From assembly GCA_030043595.1 (NCBI GenBank), contig JASHXJ010000124.1, positions 1 through 10,956 of the forward strand: 10,956 nucleotides of DNA, given 5' to 3'. Positions 1 through 6,388 of this stretch are shown here, one piece after another. Numbering within the stretch: the stretch's first letter is position 1; every line of letters starts with the position of its first letter. The notes beneath the pieces are model-generated. The model did not search any database, was not told where the DNA came from, and was given only the letters and a program-made list of their open reading frames with translations. Source of the stretch: Trebonia sp. (lineage in GTDB: Bacteria > Actinomycetota > Actinomycetes > Streptosporangiales > Streptosporangiaceae). Made by a program: the position numbers and the translations under genes.

Positions 1-330
1 TTCGACCAGGCCGGCGTGACCAGGGCGGACATCGACGTGGCCGAGTTCTACGACGCGACGTCCTTCATGCCGCTGCGCAGCCTGGAGTCCTACGGCTTCG
101 TGCCGCACGGCCAGGCCTGGCGGTACGTCGCCGACCAGGGCACGGGGCCGGACAGCCCGCTGCCGGTCAACACGCACGGCGGCCACCTGTCCGAGGCGTA
201 CCTGCACGGCATGAACGGCGTGCTCGAGGCGGTGCGGCAGCTGCGCGGCACGGCCTGCAACCAGGTCGCGGGCGCCCAGGTCGCCCTCGTCGGCGCCCCG
301 GCCGGCAGCGCGACGATCCTGGCCCGATGA
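1..330 (+). CDS. Lipid-transfer / SCP-x-type thiolase, C-terminal part (5' end outside window)
   Basis: The frame is open from base 1 and gives the last 109 residues of a thiolase-superfamily protein, ending at TGA 328-330. Visible landmarks are 'DIDVAEFYD', the helix 'LRSLESYGF', and the family signature 'PVNTHGGHLSEAYLHGMNGV' followed by 'EAVRQLRG' and 'VALVGAPAG'. The NTHGG histidine and the ending match the C-terminal half of acetyl-CoA acyltransferase/lipid-transfer proteins of the SCP-x and Ltp type, which act on CoA thioesters in the cytoplasm. Members include true thiolases and retro-aldolases such as steroid side-chain Ltp2. The N-terminal half with the nucleophilic cysteine region is missing, so the two cannot be told apart. 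The usual 'YDCF' is 'YDAT' here. The next gene is a DUF35 protein, the customary partner of these enzymes, which supports the call. The stop codon shares ATGA with the mini-ORF that follows. Confidence 0.85.
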   Translation, partial: FDQAGVTRADIDVAEFYDATSFMPLRSLESYGFVPHGQAWRYVADQGTGPDSPLPVNTHGGHLSEAYLHGMNGVLEAVRQLRGTACNQVAGAQVALVGAPAGSATILAR

Positions 331-362
331 CCGCGATGACCGCGATGACCGCGATGACCGCG
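327..362 (+). repeat. Four perfect tandem copies of 9-bp ATGACCGCG
   Basis: Exact copies lie at 327-335, 336-344, 345-353 and 354-362, with no mismatch. The array starts inside the thiolase stop codon (ATGA at 327-330) and fills most of the gap to the DUF35 gene. Because the unit is a multiple of three, changes in copy number would not alter the mini-ORF frame. Such arrays usually arise by replication slippage. Confidence 0.95.
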
Positions 363-389
363 ACCAGCGAGACGAGCGAGGTGACGTGA
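327..389 (+). CDS. Possible 20-codon mini-ORF bridging thiolase and DUF35 genes
   Basis: Reading from ATG 327 gives four MTA repeats followed by TSETSEVT, then TGA at 387-389. The start overlaps the thiolase stop (ATGA, 327-330). The stop overlaps the DUF35 start (TGATG, 387-391). Ribosomes finishing the thiolase could therefore restart here and be delivered to the next gene. There is no good Shine-Dalgarno sequence of its own, but four in-frame ATGs stand 9 bases apart. The peptide itself resembles nothing known to me. Translation is an inference from the two overlaps. It may equally be a slippage product in a spacer. Confidence 0.3.
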   Translation: MTAMTAMTAMTATSETSEVT

Positions 390-793
390 TGGCGATCATC
401 CCTGCGTTCACGGACCTGACACGGCCGTACTGGGAAAGCGCCCGCGACGGCCGGCTCGTCACCCAGCGCTGCAACACCTGCGCGAACAGCTGGCATCCGC
501 CGCTGCCCGCCTGCCCGCACTGCCATGGCACCGACATCGGCTGGCAGGAGGTCTCCGGCAAGGGGACCGTCTACACGTACACCGTGGTGCGCCACGCGAC
601 CCACGCGGCGCTCGCGGATCAGATCCCGTACGTCATCGCGATCGTCGAACTCGACGAGGGACCGCGGATCGTGACGGGGATAACCGGCTGCGCACCGCAG
701 GACGTCCGGACCGGGATGCCGGTCCGGGTGCGGTTCAACGCCGTCACAGACGAAGTCGCGCTCGCGTACTTCGAACCAGCTCCCGGGGACTGA
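389..793 (+). CDS. Zn-ribbon / OB-fold (DUF35) acyl-CoA-binding partner protein
   Basis: This is a 134-residue protein. An N-terminal rubredoxin-like zinc ribbon has cysteines C28, C31, C42 and C45 (CNTC, then CPHC), after a helix with 'TRPYWESARDGRL'. An OB-fold half follows from about residue 50 ('GKGTVYTYTVVRH', 'IPYVIAIVELDEGPRI', 'GMPVRVRF'). The length is normal for the family. DUF35 proteins bind CoA thioesters and stabilise or feed thiolase-type enzymes. Known examples are the DUF35 part of the hydratase that Ltp2 needs in steroid side-chain degradation, and the archaeal DUF35 bridging acetoacetyl-CoA thiolase and HMG-CoA synthase. Partnership with the upstream thiolase is thus likely. 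ATG 389 was chosen over GTG 386 because GAGGTG (378-383) stands 5 nt before it and only 2 nt before GTG. The exact acyl-CoA is unknown. Confidence 0.88.
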   Translation: MAIIPAFTDLTRPYWESARDGRLVTQRCNTCANSWHPPLPACPHCHGTDIGWQEVSGKGTVYTYTVVRHATHAALADQIPYVIAIVELDEGPRIVTGITGCAPQDVRTGMPVRVRFNAVTDEVALAYFEPAPGD

Positions 794-821
794 CGCCGAC
801 CAAGACATAGTCCCCGGGAGC
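779..821 (+). terminator. Perfect 13-bp hairpin at the end of the DUF35 gene (terminator or processing site)
   Basis: GCTCCCGGGGACT (779-791) is the exact reverse complement of AGTCCCCGGGAGC (809-821), with a 17-nt loop. The left arm covers the last codons of DUF35 and the first base of its stop TGA (791-793). The right arm ends 37 nt before the binding-protein start. No T-run follows, so it is not a textbook intrinsic terminator. A partial terminator, an mRNA-stabilising 3' hairpin, or a processing site separating thiolase/DUF35 from the transporter would all fit. The dyad itself is seen directly. Its role is inferred. Confidence 0.6.
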
Positions 822-858
822 GGCAACCACAGTGGGTTAACCGAAAGGGTATCGAGGG

Positions 859-2103
859 ATGGAAAGGAAATACAGGCTGGGCGCGATCGCGGTCCTCGCG
901 GTGTCCGCCACAGTCGCGGCCACGGCATGTTCCAGCAGCAGCTCGAGCAGCAGCGCCAGCACCAGCGCGGCCGGCAGTTCGGCCGCCGCCAAGTCGCCGG
1001 TCATCTTCGCGGCGATGGGCCCGAACTCCGGGTCGGAGTACAACCCAGGACCGCAGTCGACGAAGAACCAGTACGAGGCCCTGGCAGCGGCCTGGAACAG
1101 CGTGGGCGGCATCGACGGCCACCCGATCCAGCTCAACTTCTACGACACCGAGTCGTCGGCGGCCGTGGCCGTCCAGATCGTGCCCAAGGTCGAGGCCAGC
1201 GGCGCGAAGGTCTTCTTCAGCTGCTGCTTCGCCGCCGAGAGCGAGGCGGCCGACGCGAAGACGAGCACCGAGGGACCCATCACCTTCAACGCCGACCCGA
1301 ACATCCCGATGCCGTCGAACAGCTACCTCTTCGACGCGACGATGCCGGCCACCGAGGGCCTGCTGGCCACGGAGAAGTTCATCGGCCTGAAGGGCTGGAA
1401 GCGGGTCGCGCTGCTCACCGACACCACGCCGGGCGAGGACACCGCCCGCGACAGCCTCACGTCGGCCGCCGCGACCGACGGCTACACGGTCACGACGGAC
1501 CAGATCTTCGACGTGACCGCCACCTCGCTGGCCACCCAGATCGCCAAGATCGCCGCGACGAAGCCGCAGGCGGTCGTGCTGTGGTCGGTCGGCCCGCAGA
1601 TCGCCACGGCGTTCTCCGCGCTCGCCGCGTCCAGCATCGCCAACGTGCCGGTGCTGCTGGCCGACGGTGACCTGAACCTGGCGATCCTGAAGAAGACCGC
1701 GAGCACGCTCCCCGCCAACACCTACGCGCCCGGCGCCTACTACCTGGTCGCGCAGCAGGGCGGCGTCCCCGCGAACGAGGCGGCGGTGCTCAAGTACTTC
1801 CTCAAGGCCCAGGGCTTCACCGGCTCGACCAACGACAACGTGGCCTCCTACATCGTGGACAGCTTCAACGTGGCGGTCTACGCGCTGGAGCACCTCGGCG
1901 TCAACGCCACCAACCAGCAGATCCTCAACTACGTGCAGACTCTGTCCGGATTCCAGGGGATCAACGGCGTCTACCACTTCTCGCCGGGCAACCACACCGG
2001 CCTGTCCGGGCTCACCGAGGGCATTGTCAAGATCGCGCCGAACACGCTCGACCTGACCCCCGTGGCGAACGCCGGCGTGACCGAGCTGCTGTCCACGCAG
2101 TGA
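859..2103 (+). CDS. Branched-chain amino acid-type ABC transporter substrate-binding lipoprotein
   Basis: This 414-residue extracellular receptor belongs to a LIV/HAAT-family importer. The signal peptide is MERKYRLG followed by a hydrophobic segment ending 'VAATAC'. The lipid-modified cysteine would be C24, although alanine at -3 is a weak lipobox. A run of serines and alanines (25-47) forms a flexible tether. The type I periplasmic-binding fold (Peripla_BP_6-like) follows, with 'AAAWNSVGGIDGHPIQL', 'YDTESSAAVAVQIVPK', 'VALLTDTTPGEDTA' and 'GINGVYHFSPGNHTG'. A vicinal Cys pair, C122-C123, sits where LIV receptors have a ligand-contact loop, which hints at a non-standard ligand. ATG 859 is the only reasonable start; GAAAGGG (843-849) lies 9 nt before it. 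An 8-bp palindrome GGTTAACC (835-842) precedes that site. The permease starts 4 nt after the stop. The family also carries amides, urea, aromatics and other small molecules, so the ligand is undetermined. Confidence 0.9.
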   Translation: MERKYRLGAIAVLAVSATVAATACSSSSSSSSASTSAAGSSAAAKSPVIFAAMGPNSGSEYNPGPQSTKNQYEALAAAWNSVGGIDGHPIQLNFYDTESSAAVAVQIVPKVEASGAKVFFSCCFAAESEAADAKTSTEGPITFNADPNIPMPSNSYLFDATMPATEGLLATEKFIGLKGWKRVALLTDTTPGEDTARDSLTSAAATDGYTVTTDQIFDVTATSLATQIAKIAATKPQAVVLWSVGPQIATAFSALAASSIANVPVLLADGDLNLAILKKTASTLPANTYAPGAYYLVAQQGGVPANEAAVLKYFLKAQGFTGSTNDNVASYIVDSFNVAVYALEHLGVNATNQQILNYVQTLSGFQGINGVYHFSPGNHTGLSGLTEGIVKIAPNTLDLTPVANAGVTELLSTQ

Positions 2104-2107
2104 GCCA

Positions 2108-4009
2108 GTGACCACATTTGCATCGATCCTGATCGCAGGGATCTCGACAGGTGCCATCTACGCGCTGATCTCGCTCGGGTTCACGCTCGCGTTCAACTCA
2201 TCGGGCATGCTCAACCTGCTCCAGGGCGGGTTCGTGGTGCTCGGCGGGCTGCTCACCTATGACGGCGTGAACAGCTGGCACCTGCCGCTCGTCGTGGCGA
2301 TCGTCGTGGCCACCCTCCTGACCACGGCGATCGCCGCCGTCTTCCACCTGCTGGTGCTGCGGCCGAACGCGCGGCGCCTGTCCCCGCAGAACATGCTGCT
2401 CGTCCTGCTGGGCGGGCTGATCCTGCTGCAGGGCGGCGGCCAGCAGATCTGGGGCGACTTCGCCTACTCGATGCGCCCGTTCGGGGACCTGGAGGACTTC
2501 ACCGTCGGCAGCGTGACGATCCCGGCCCAGGTGGTCTGGATCGTCGGCCTGGGCATCGTCGTCTGCGCCGCCCTCACGCTGTTCCTGTCCAGGACGAACA
2601 CCGGCCGGGCGCTGCGCGCGATCGCGCAGAACCCGGCCGGCGCCCGCGCCGTCGGCCTGCGGGTCAGCGCGCTCGCGATGCTGTCGTTCGCGGCGACCGG
2701 CCTGCTCGGGGCGCTGGCGGGGGCGTTCCTGCTGCCGTACCTGTCGGTGTCGATGGACGACGCCGCCACGTACTCGCTGATCGGCATCATCGGGATCTCG
2801 CTCGGCGGCTTCGGCTCCTACTTCGGTGCCGTCGTCGGCGGCGTGGTGCTCGGCATCATCGAGGCCCTGGCGACCGGCTACCTCTCGTCCCTGTACGGCG
2901 AGTCGCTGGAACTGGTCGCGCTGATCATCATCCTGGTGCTGCGTCCGGAGGGACTGCTGCGCGGCGCGAGCCGCGTCCGCTCCGACACCGGCGAACCGGT
3001 CGGCACCGTGCACTACGTGGAGCACGCGCCCCGGCTGCTCGGCCGCGCGGTCTTCGCCGTCCTCGTCGTCGCGGGCGCGATCCTCCCGCTGCTCGGGTTC
3101 GGCGACGAACTGCGCGACATCAACCTGGTCGGCATCACGGCCCTGGCACTCATCGGGATGGACATCCTCATGGGGTACCTGGGCATGGTGAGCCTCGGCC
3201 AGTCGGCGTTCATGGCCGTCGGCGGCTACATGGCCGCGCTCACGGTGCTGCACCTCGGCATCCCCACGCTGCTCGGCCTGCTCATCGGCGTGGGTTCCGC
3301 GGTCGTGGTCGCCTACGTCTTCTCGGTGGTCACAGTGCGGCTCGCGCCGTACTACATGGCCACGGTGAGCCTGGCGCTGGTGCTGCTGGCCCAGGACCTC
3401 GGCGGCGAGCTGAACATCACCGGCGGTACCGCGGGGCTGCTCGACATCCCCAGCCTGTCGGTGGCCGGGTTCTCCTTCGACACCGACTTCCGGTTCTACT
3501 ACCTGATCTGGGCGCTGGTGGCGATCTTCGGGTTCGGCTCGTTCTGGGTGCTGCGCGGCCGCACCGGCCGGATCATGAAGGCGATCTCGTTCGACCCGAT
3601 CGCGGCCGCCAGCCTCGGCGTCGACGTGCGCCGCTACCGGCACTACGCGCTGCTGTACGCCGCCGCACTGGCCGGCCTGGCCGGGGCGCTGTACGCGTTC
3701 TACATCAACTTCCTCGCCCCCAGCGAGGTCGGCCTGTCCGAGTCGTTCACGCTGATCGTGGCCTGCGTCCTGGGCGGTGCGGGAACGCTGCTCGGCCCGA
3801 TGATCGGCGGCGCGTTCTTCACCTACCTGCCGGCGATCTCGCAGGGGTTCCAGCAGTGGACCACGGTGGTCGAGGGTGTCCTGGTCATCGCGGTGCTCAG
3901 CCTGGCGCCCAGCGGGCTGCTCGGCAGCGCGCTGAACGGCATCGCCCGGCTGCGACGGATGGCTCCGCAGCGCAAGAAGGGAGAGGTCCGTGTCCGGGTG
4001 CCGGCTTGA
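2108..4009 (+). CDS. Fused LivH-LivM ABC transporter permease
   Basis: This 633-residue polytopic membrane protein joins both channel subunits of a LIV-type importer. Residues 1 to about 285 are LivH-like: 'ISTGAIYALISLGFTLAF' at the start, an ATPase-docking (EAA-like) loop 'TGRALRAIAQNPAGARAVGL' from about 165, and 'LRPEGLL' at 278-284. After a short polar linker (about 286-305), the rest is LivM-like: 'GYLGMVSLGQSAFMAVGGY' around 355-373, a second docking loop 'TGRIMKAISFDPIAAASLGV' near 485, and 'LSLAPSGLLGS' close to the end. GTG 2108 follows the receptor stop by 4 nt and has no strong ribosome site, so coupled translation is likely. The last 20 bases overlap the LivG gene. LivH and LivM are separate genes in most bacteria; fusions occur in some. 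It should pair with the two ATPases downstream. Confidence 0.93.
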   Translation: MTTFASILIAGISTGAIYALISLGFTLAFNSSGMLNLLQGGFVVLGGLLTYDGVNSWHLPLVVAIVVATLLTTAIAAVFHLLVLRPNARRLSPQNMLLVLLGGLILLQGGGQQIWGDFAYSMRPFGDLEDFTVGSVTIPAQVVWIVGLGIVVCAALTLFLSRTNTGRALRAIAQNPAGARAVGLRVSALAMLSFAATGLLGALAGAFLLPYLSVSMDDAATYSLIGIIGISLGGFGSYFGAVVGGVVLGIIEALATGYLSSLYGESLELVALIIILVLRPEGLLRGASRVRSDTGEPVGTVHYVEHAPRLLGRAVFAVLVVAGAILPLLGFGDELRDINLVGITALALIGMDILMGYLGMVSLGQSAFMAVGGYMAALTVLHLGIPTLLGLLIGVGSAVVVAYVFSVVTVRLAPYYMATVSLALVLLAQDLGGELNITGGTAGLLDIPSLSVAGFSFDTDFRFYYLIWALVAIFGFGSFWVLRGRTGRIMKAISFDPIAAASLGVDVRRYRHYALLYAAALAGLAGALYAFYINFLAPSEVGLSESFTLIVACVLGGAGTLLGPMIGGAFFTYLPAISQGFQQWTTVVEGVLVIAVLSLAPSGLLGSALNGIARLRRMAPQRKKGEVRVRVPA

Positions 4010-4733
4010 GGCGCGGCAGATCAGCAAGTCGTTCGGCGGCGTCAAGGCGGTCGACAACGTGTCGCTGGCCGCCGAGGAGGGGTCCATCACGGGCATCGTC
4101 GGCCCGAACGGCGCCGGCAAGACAACCCTGCTCAACCTGCTCACCGGCGTCTACGCCGCCGACCACGGCGAGCTGATCGTCGGCGGCACGACCGTGGCCA
4201 GGGGGGCCTGGCAGCCGCACAAGATCGCCAGGCTCGGCGTCGCCCGCACCTTCCAGAGCGCCCGCGTCTTCCCCAACCTGAACGTGTTCGACAACGTGCT
4301 CGTGGGCGCCGAGTCAGGGCCAGGCAGGACCGTGCGGCGGCGACAGGCCGGGCTCGCGGCGGAGGTGACCGCCCTGCTCACCGCCCTCGGTCTAGCCGAA
4401 CGAGCCCAGGCTCCCGCCACGGCGCTCCCGGCCGGCTCGCAGAAGGTGGTAGAGCTGGCCCGGGTGCTGCTCGCCAGGCCACGGGTGCTGCTGCTCGACG
4501 AGCCGGCCTCCGGGCTGGCGGAGACCGAGACCGCGCGGCTGGCCGATACGCTGGTCGCGGTCCGCGGCATGGGCATCACCGTCGTCATCGTGGACCACAA
4601 CCTGCGCCTGGTGATGGGCATCTGCGATCAGGTCGTCGTGATGGACGCCGGCCGGGTGATCGCGGCCGGCGACCCCGCGACCGTGCAGGCCGACCCCGCC
4701 GTCCGAGCCGCGTACCTGGGAGCGAGCGAGTGA
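3990..4733 (+). CDS. livG: LIV-type ABC transporter ATPase, LivG-like
   Basis: This 247-residue cytoplasmic ATPase powers the importer. Seen in order are Walker A GPNGAGKTT (38-46), Q-loop region 'RTFQSARVFPNLNVFDNV', the family signature at 146-151, Walker B LLLDEP with D170-E171, 'ASGLAETET' (D-loop region), and the switch histidine H203 in 'VIVDHNLRLVM'. That last motif and the strongly LivG-like 'ARTFQ...LNVFDNV' separate it from LivF. The signature reads LPAGSQ where LivG proteins usually have L(P/S/A)YGQQ. The second position after glycine is thus serine, a mild degeneration. GTG 3990 is preceded by AAGGGAGAGG (3977-3986) and overlaps the permease end by 20 bases, so the genes are translationally linked. 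It overlaps the next ATPase by 4 bases (GTGA). Confidence 0.92.
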   Translation: MSGCRLEARQISKSFGGVKAVDNVSLAAEEGSITGIVGPNGAGKTTLLNLLTGVYAADHGELIVGGTTVARGAWQPHKIARLGVARTFQSARVFPNLNVFDNVLVGAESGPGRTVRRRQAGLAAEVTALLTALGLAERAQAPATALPAGSQKVVELARVLLARPRVLLLDEPASGLAETETARLADTLVAVRGMGITVVIVDHNLRLVMGICDQVVVMDAGRVIAAGDPATVQADPAVRAAYLGASE

Positions 4734-5524
4734 GCCTGGAGATAAGGGACGTCCGCGCCGGATACGCGAGCGGGGAGGTGCTGCACGGCGTCTCGCTGAC
4801 CGTCCCGCCTGGTGCCGTCACCGCGCTGGTCGGCGCGAACGGCGCGGGCAAGAGCACGCTGCTCAAGGTGGCCAGCGGCCTGCTGCGGGCGCGCGGCGGA
4901 CAGGGCCGTGTCGCCGCCGACGGCACCGACCTGTCAGGGAAGACCTGCGCCGAGCGCGTGCGGGCCGGCATCGTGATGGTCCCGGAGGGGCGCCAGATGT
5001 TCGGCGGGCTGTCCGTCGTGGACAACGTCACGCTCGGCGCCTGGGCGGGTGGCGCGGGCAGCGGCCGCGCCGGGGCGGCCGAGCGCAAGCGCCGGATCGA
5101 CGCGGTCTGGGAGCTGTTCCCGGCGCTGGCCGAGCGGAAGGACACGCCCGCGGGGCTGCTGTCGGGCGGGCAGCAGCAGATGGTCGCGATCGGCCGGGGC
5201 CTGGCCGCCGGGCCCAGGTACCTGCTGCTGGACGAGCCGTCGCTCGGCCTCGCCCCGATCATCGTGGCGACGATATTCGAGCAGGTGGCAGAGCTGGCCG
5301 CGCGGGGCATCGGCGTGCTGGTCGTGGAGCAGAACGCTACCGTGGCGCTGCGGGCCGCGGCCTTCGGCTACCTGCTCGAAGGCGGTGCCGTGGCGGACTC
5401 GGGGCCGGACCTGCTGAACCGGCCCGAACTGACCGAGCGCTACTTCGGCGTCCGGGGCGTGGTGCGCGGCGACGGCGCGCCCGCGATGGCCGCGGTACTC
5501 CAGTCGGCCCTCAAGGGAGGATGA
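4730..5524 (+). CDS. livF: LIV-type ABC transporter ATPase, LivF-like
   Basis: This 264-residue ATPase is the second motor of the importer. Walker A is GANGAGKST (35-43). The LivF hallmark 'VPEGRQMFGGLSVVDNVTLGA' follows. The signature is LSGGQQQM from L144, Walker B is LLLDEPSLGLAP with D168-E169, and 'VVEQNATVALR' has glutamine in place of the switch histidine, as is usual in LivF. The signature is intact, unlike in its partner. About 25 residues at the C-terminus ('RGVVRGDGAPAMAAV') extend past the usual end near 'ERYFG' and look unstructured. GTG 4730 overlaps the LivG stop (GTGA), with GGGAGCGAG just upstream. Its own last codons (AAGGGAGG) supply the ribosome site for the SDR gene that starts 7 nt after its stop. 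Confidence 0.93.
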   Translation: MSLEIRDVRAGYASGEVLHGVSLTVPPGAVTALVGANGAGKSTLLKVASGLLRARGGQGRVAADGTDLSGKTCAERVRAGIVMVPEGRQMFGGLSVVDNVTLGAWAGGAGSGRAGAAERKRRIDAVWELFPALAERKDTPAGLLSGGQQQMVAIGRGLAAGPRYLLLDEPSLGLAPIIVATIFEQVAELAARGIGVLVVEQNATVALRAAAFGYLLEGGAVADSGPDLLNRPELTERYFGVRGVVRGDGAPAMAAVLQSALKGG

Positions 5525-5531
5525 TACGCGT

Positions 5532-6374
5532 ATGGGTCTACTTGAAGGAAAGGTCGCGTTCGTCACCGGGGCCGCGCGCGGACAGGGGCGGTCGCACGCC
5601 CGGCGCCTGGCGCAGGAGGGCGCGGACATCATCGCGATCGACGCCTGCCGGACGCAGGACTGGCTCACCTACGACCTGGCCACCGAGACGGACCTGGCGC
5701 AGACGGTCAAGGAGGTCGAGGCGCTCGACCGGCGGATCATCGCCACCAGGGCCGACGTCAGGGACCTGGCCGCGGTGCAGGCGGCCGTCGCCGACGGCGT
5801 CGCCGCACTCGGCGGACGGCTCGACATCGTGTGCGCCAACGCCGCGATCATCTCCGCTCCGATGCCGACCTGGGAGATCGACCTCGGCCAGTGGCGCGAG
5901 CTGCTCGACGTGAACCTGACCGGCGTGTTCATCACCCTCAAGGCCGCGATCCCGCACATGATCGCGGCGGGCAACGGCGGGTCGATCGCGCTGACCAGCT
6001 CAGGGGCCGCGCTGATCTCCGGCGCCGGCCTCGGCGACTACAAGGTGACCAAGGCGGGGGTGCTGTCGCTGACCCGGACGCTCGCCTGCGAGCTGGCCGG
6101 GCACTTCATCCGGGTGAACGCGATCTGCCCGACGGCGGTGGACACGCCGATGATCCAGAACGAGTCGCTGTACCGGTCGTTCCGGCCGGACCTGGAGAGC
6201 CCGGGCCGGGAGGACGTGAAGGCGGGGTTCCAGACCATGAACCTGCTGCCGATCCCGTGGGTGGACCCGGTCGACATCTCCAACGCGATCGTCTGGCTCG
6301 CCTCAGACGCCGCGCGGTACGTCACCGGGATCACGCTGCCGGTCGACGCCGGCAACCAGCACAAGTACAGCTGA
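5532..6374 (+). CDS. Mycofactocin-coupled SDR family oxidoreductase
   Basis: This 280-residue short-chain dehydrogenase has the full classical set: TGAARGQG (12-19) for nucleotide binding, 'CANAA' in place of NAG, catalytic N128, S156/S157, Y170 and K174 (YKVTK). The stretches 'GRSHARRLAQEGADIIAID', 'FRPDLESPGREDVKAGFQ', 'NLLPIPWVDPVDISNAI' and 'ASDAARYVTGITLPVDAGN' are typical of the mycofactocin-coupled SDR subfamily (carveol-dehydrogenase-like). Members keep NAD(H) bound and depend on mycofactocin as outside electron carrier. They oxidise secondary alcohols, including terpene alcohols in some actinobacteria. No mycofactocin biosynthesis gene lies in the window. ATG 5532 has GGGAGG (5515-5520) 11 nt upstream, inside livF. 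Substrate is unknown. Its place directly after an importer and before a second mycofactocin-type dehydrogenase suggests it acts on the imported compound. Confidence 0.9.
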   Translation: MGLLEGKVAFVTGAARGQGRSHARRLAQEGADIIAIDACRTQDWLTYDLATETDLAQTVKEVEALDRRIIATRADVRDLAAVQAAVADGVAALGGRLDIVCANAAIISAPMPTWEIDLGQWRELLDVNLTGVFITLKAAIPHMIAAGNGGSIALTSSGAALISGAGLGDYKVTKAGVLSLTRTLACELAGHFIRVNAICPTAVDTPMIQNESLYRSFRPDLESPGREDVKAGFQTMNLLPIPWVDPVDISNAIVWLASDAARYVTGITLPVDAGNQHKYS

Positions 6375-6388
6375 GAGGCGGACCGTAC

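Noticed and set aside
386..388. GTG 386 as start of the DUF35 gene
   Set aside because: GAGGTG would be only 2 nt away. ATG 389 directly after has 5-nt spacing and overlaps the mini-ORF stop.
835..842. GGTTAACC palindrome as an operator
   Set aside because: Eight bases with no second copy and no regulator gene nearby are too little evidence, so it is mentioned only under the binding protein.
619..2157. Minus-strand open frame of 512 codons opposite DUF35 and the binding protein
   Set aside because: It spans the gap between two real plus-strand genes and has a low-complexity Arg/Gly/Val composition. It is a by-product of high GC content.
2198..4144. Very long open frame on the minus strand (648 codons) opposite the permease
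   Set aside because: Its product is rich in Arg/Asp/Gln/His without any domain or membrane pattern, as expected from the antisense of a GC-rich gene. The plus strand codes an unmistakable LIV permease.
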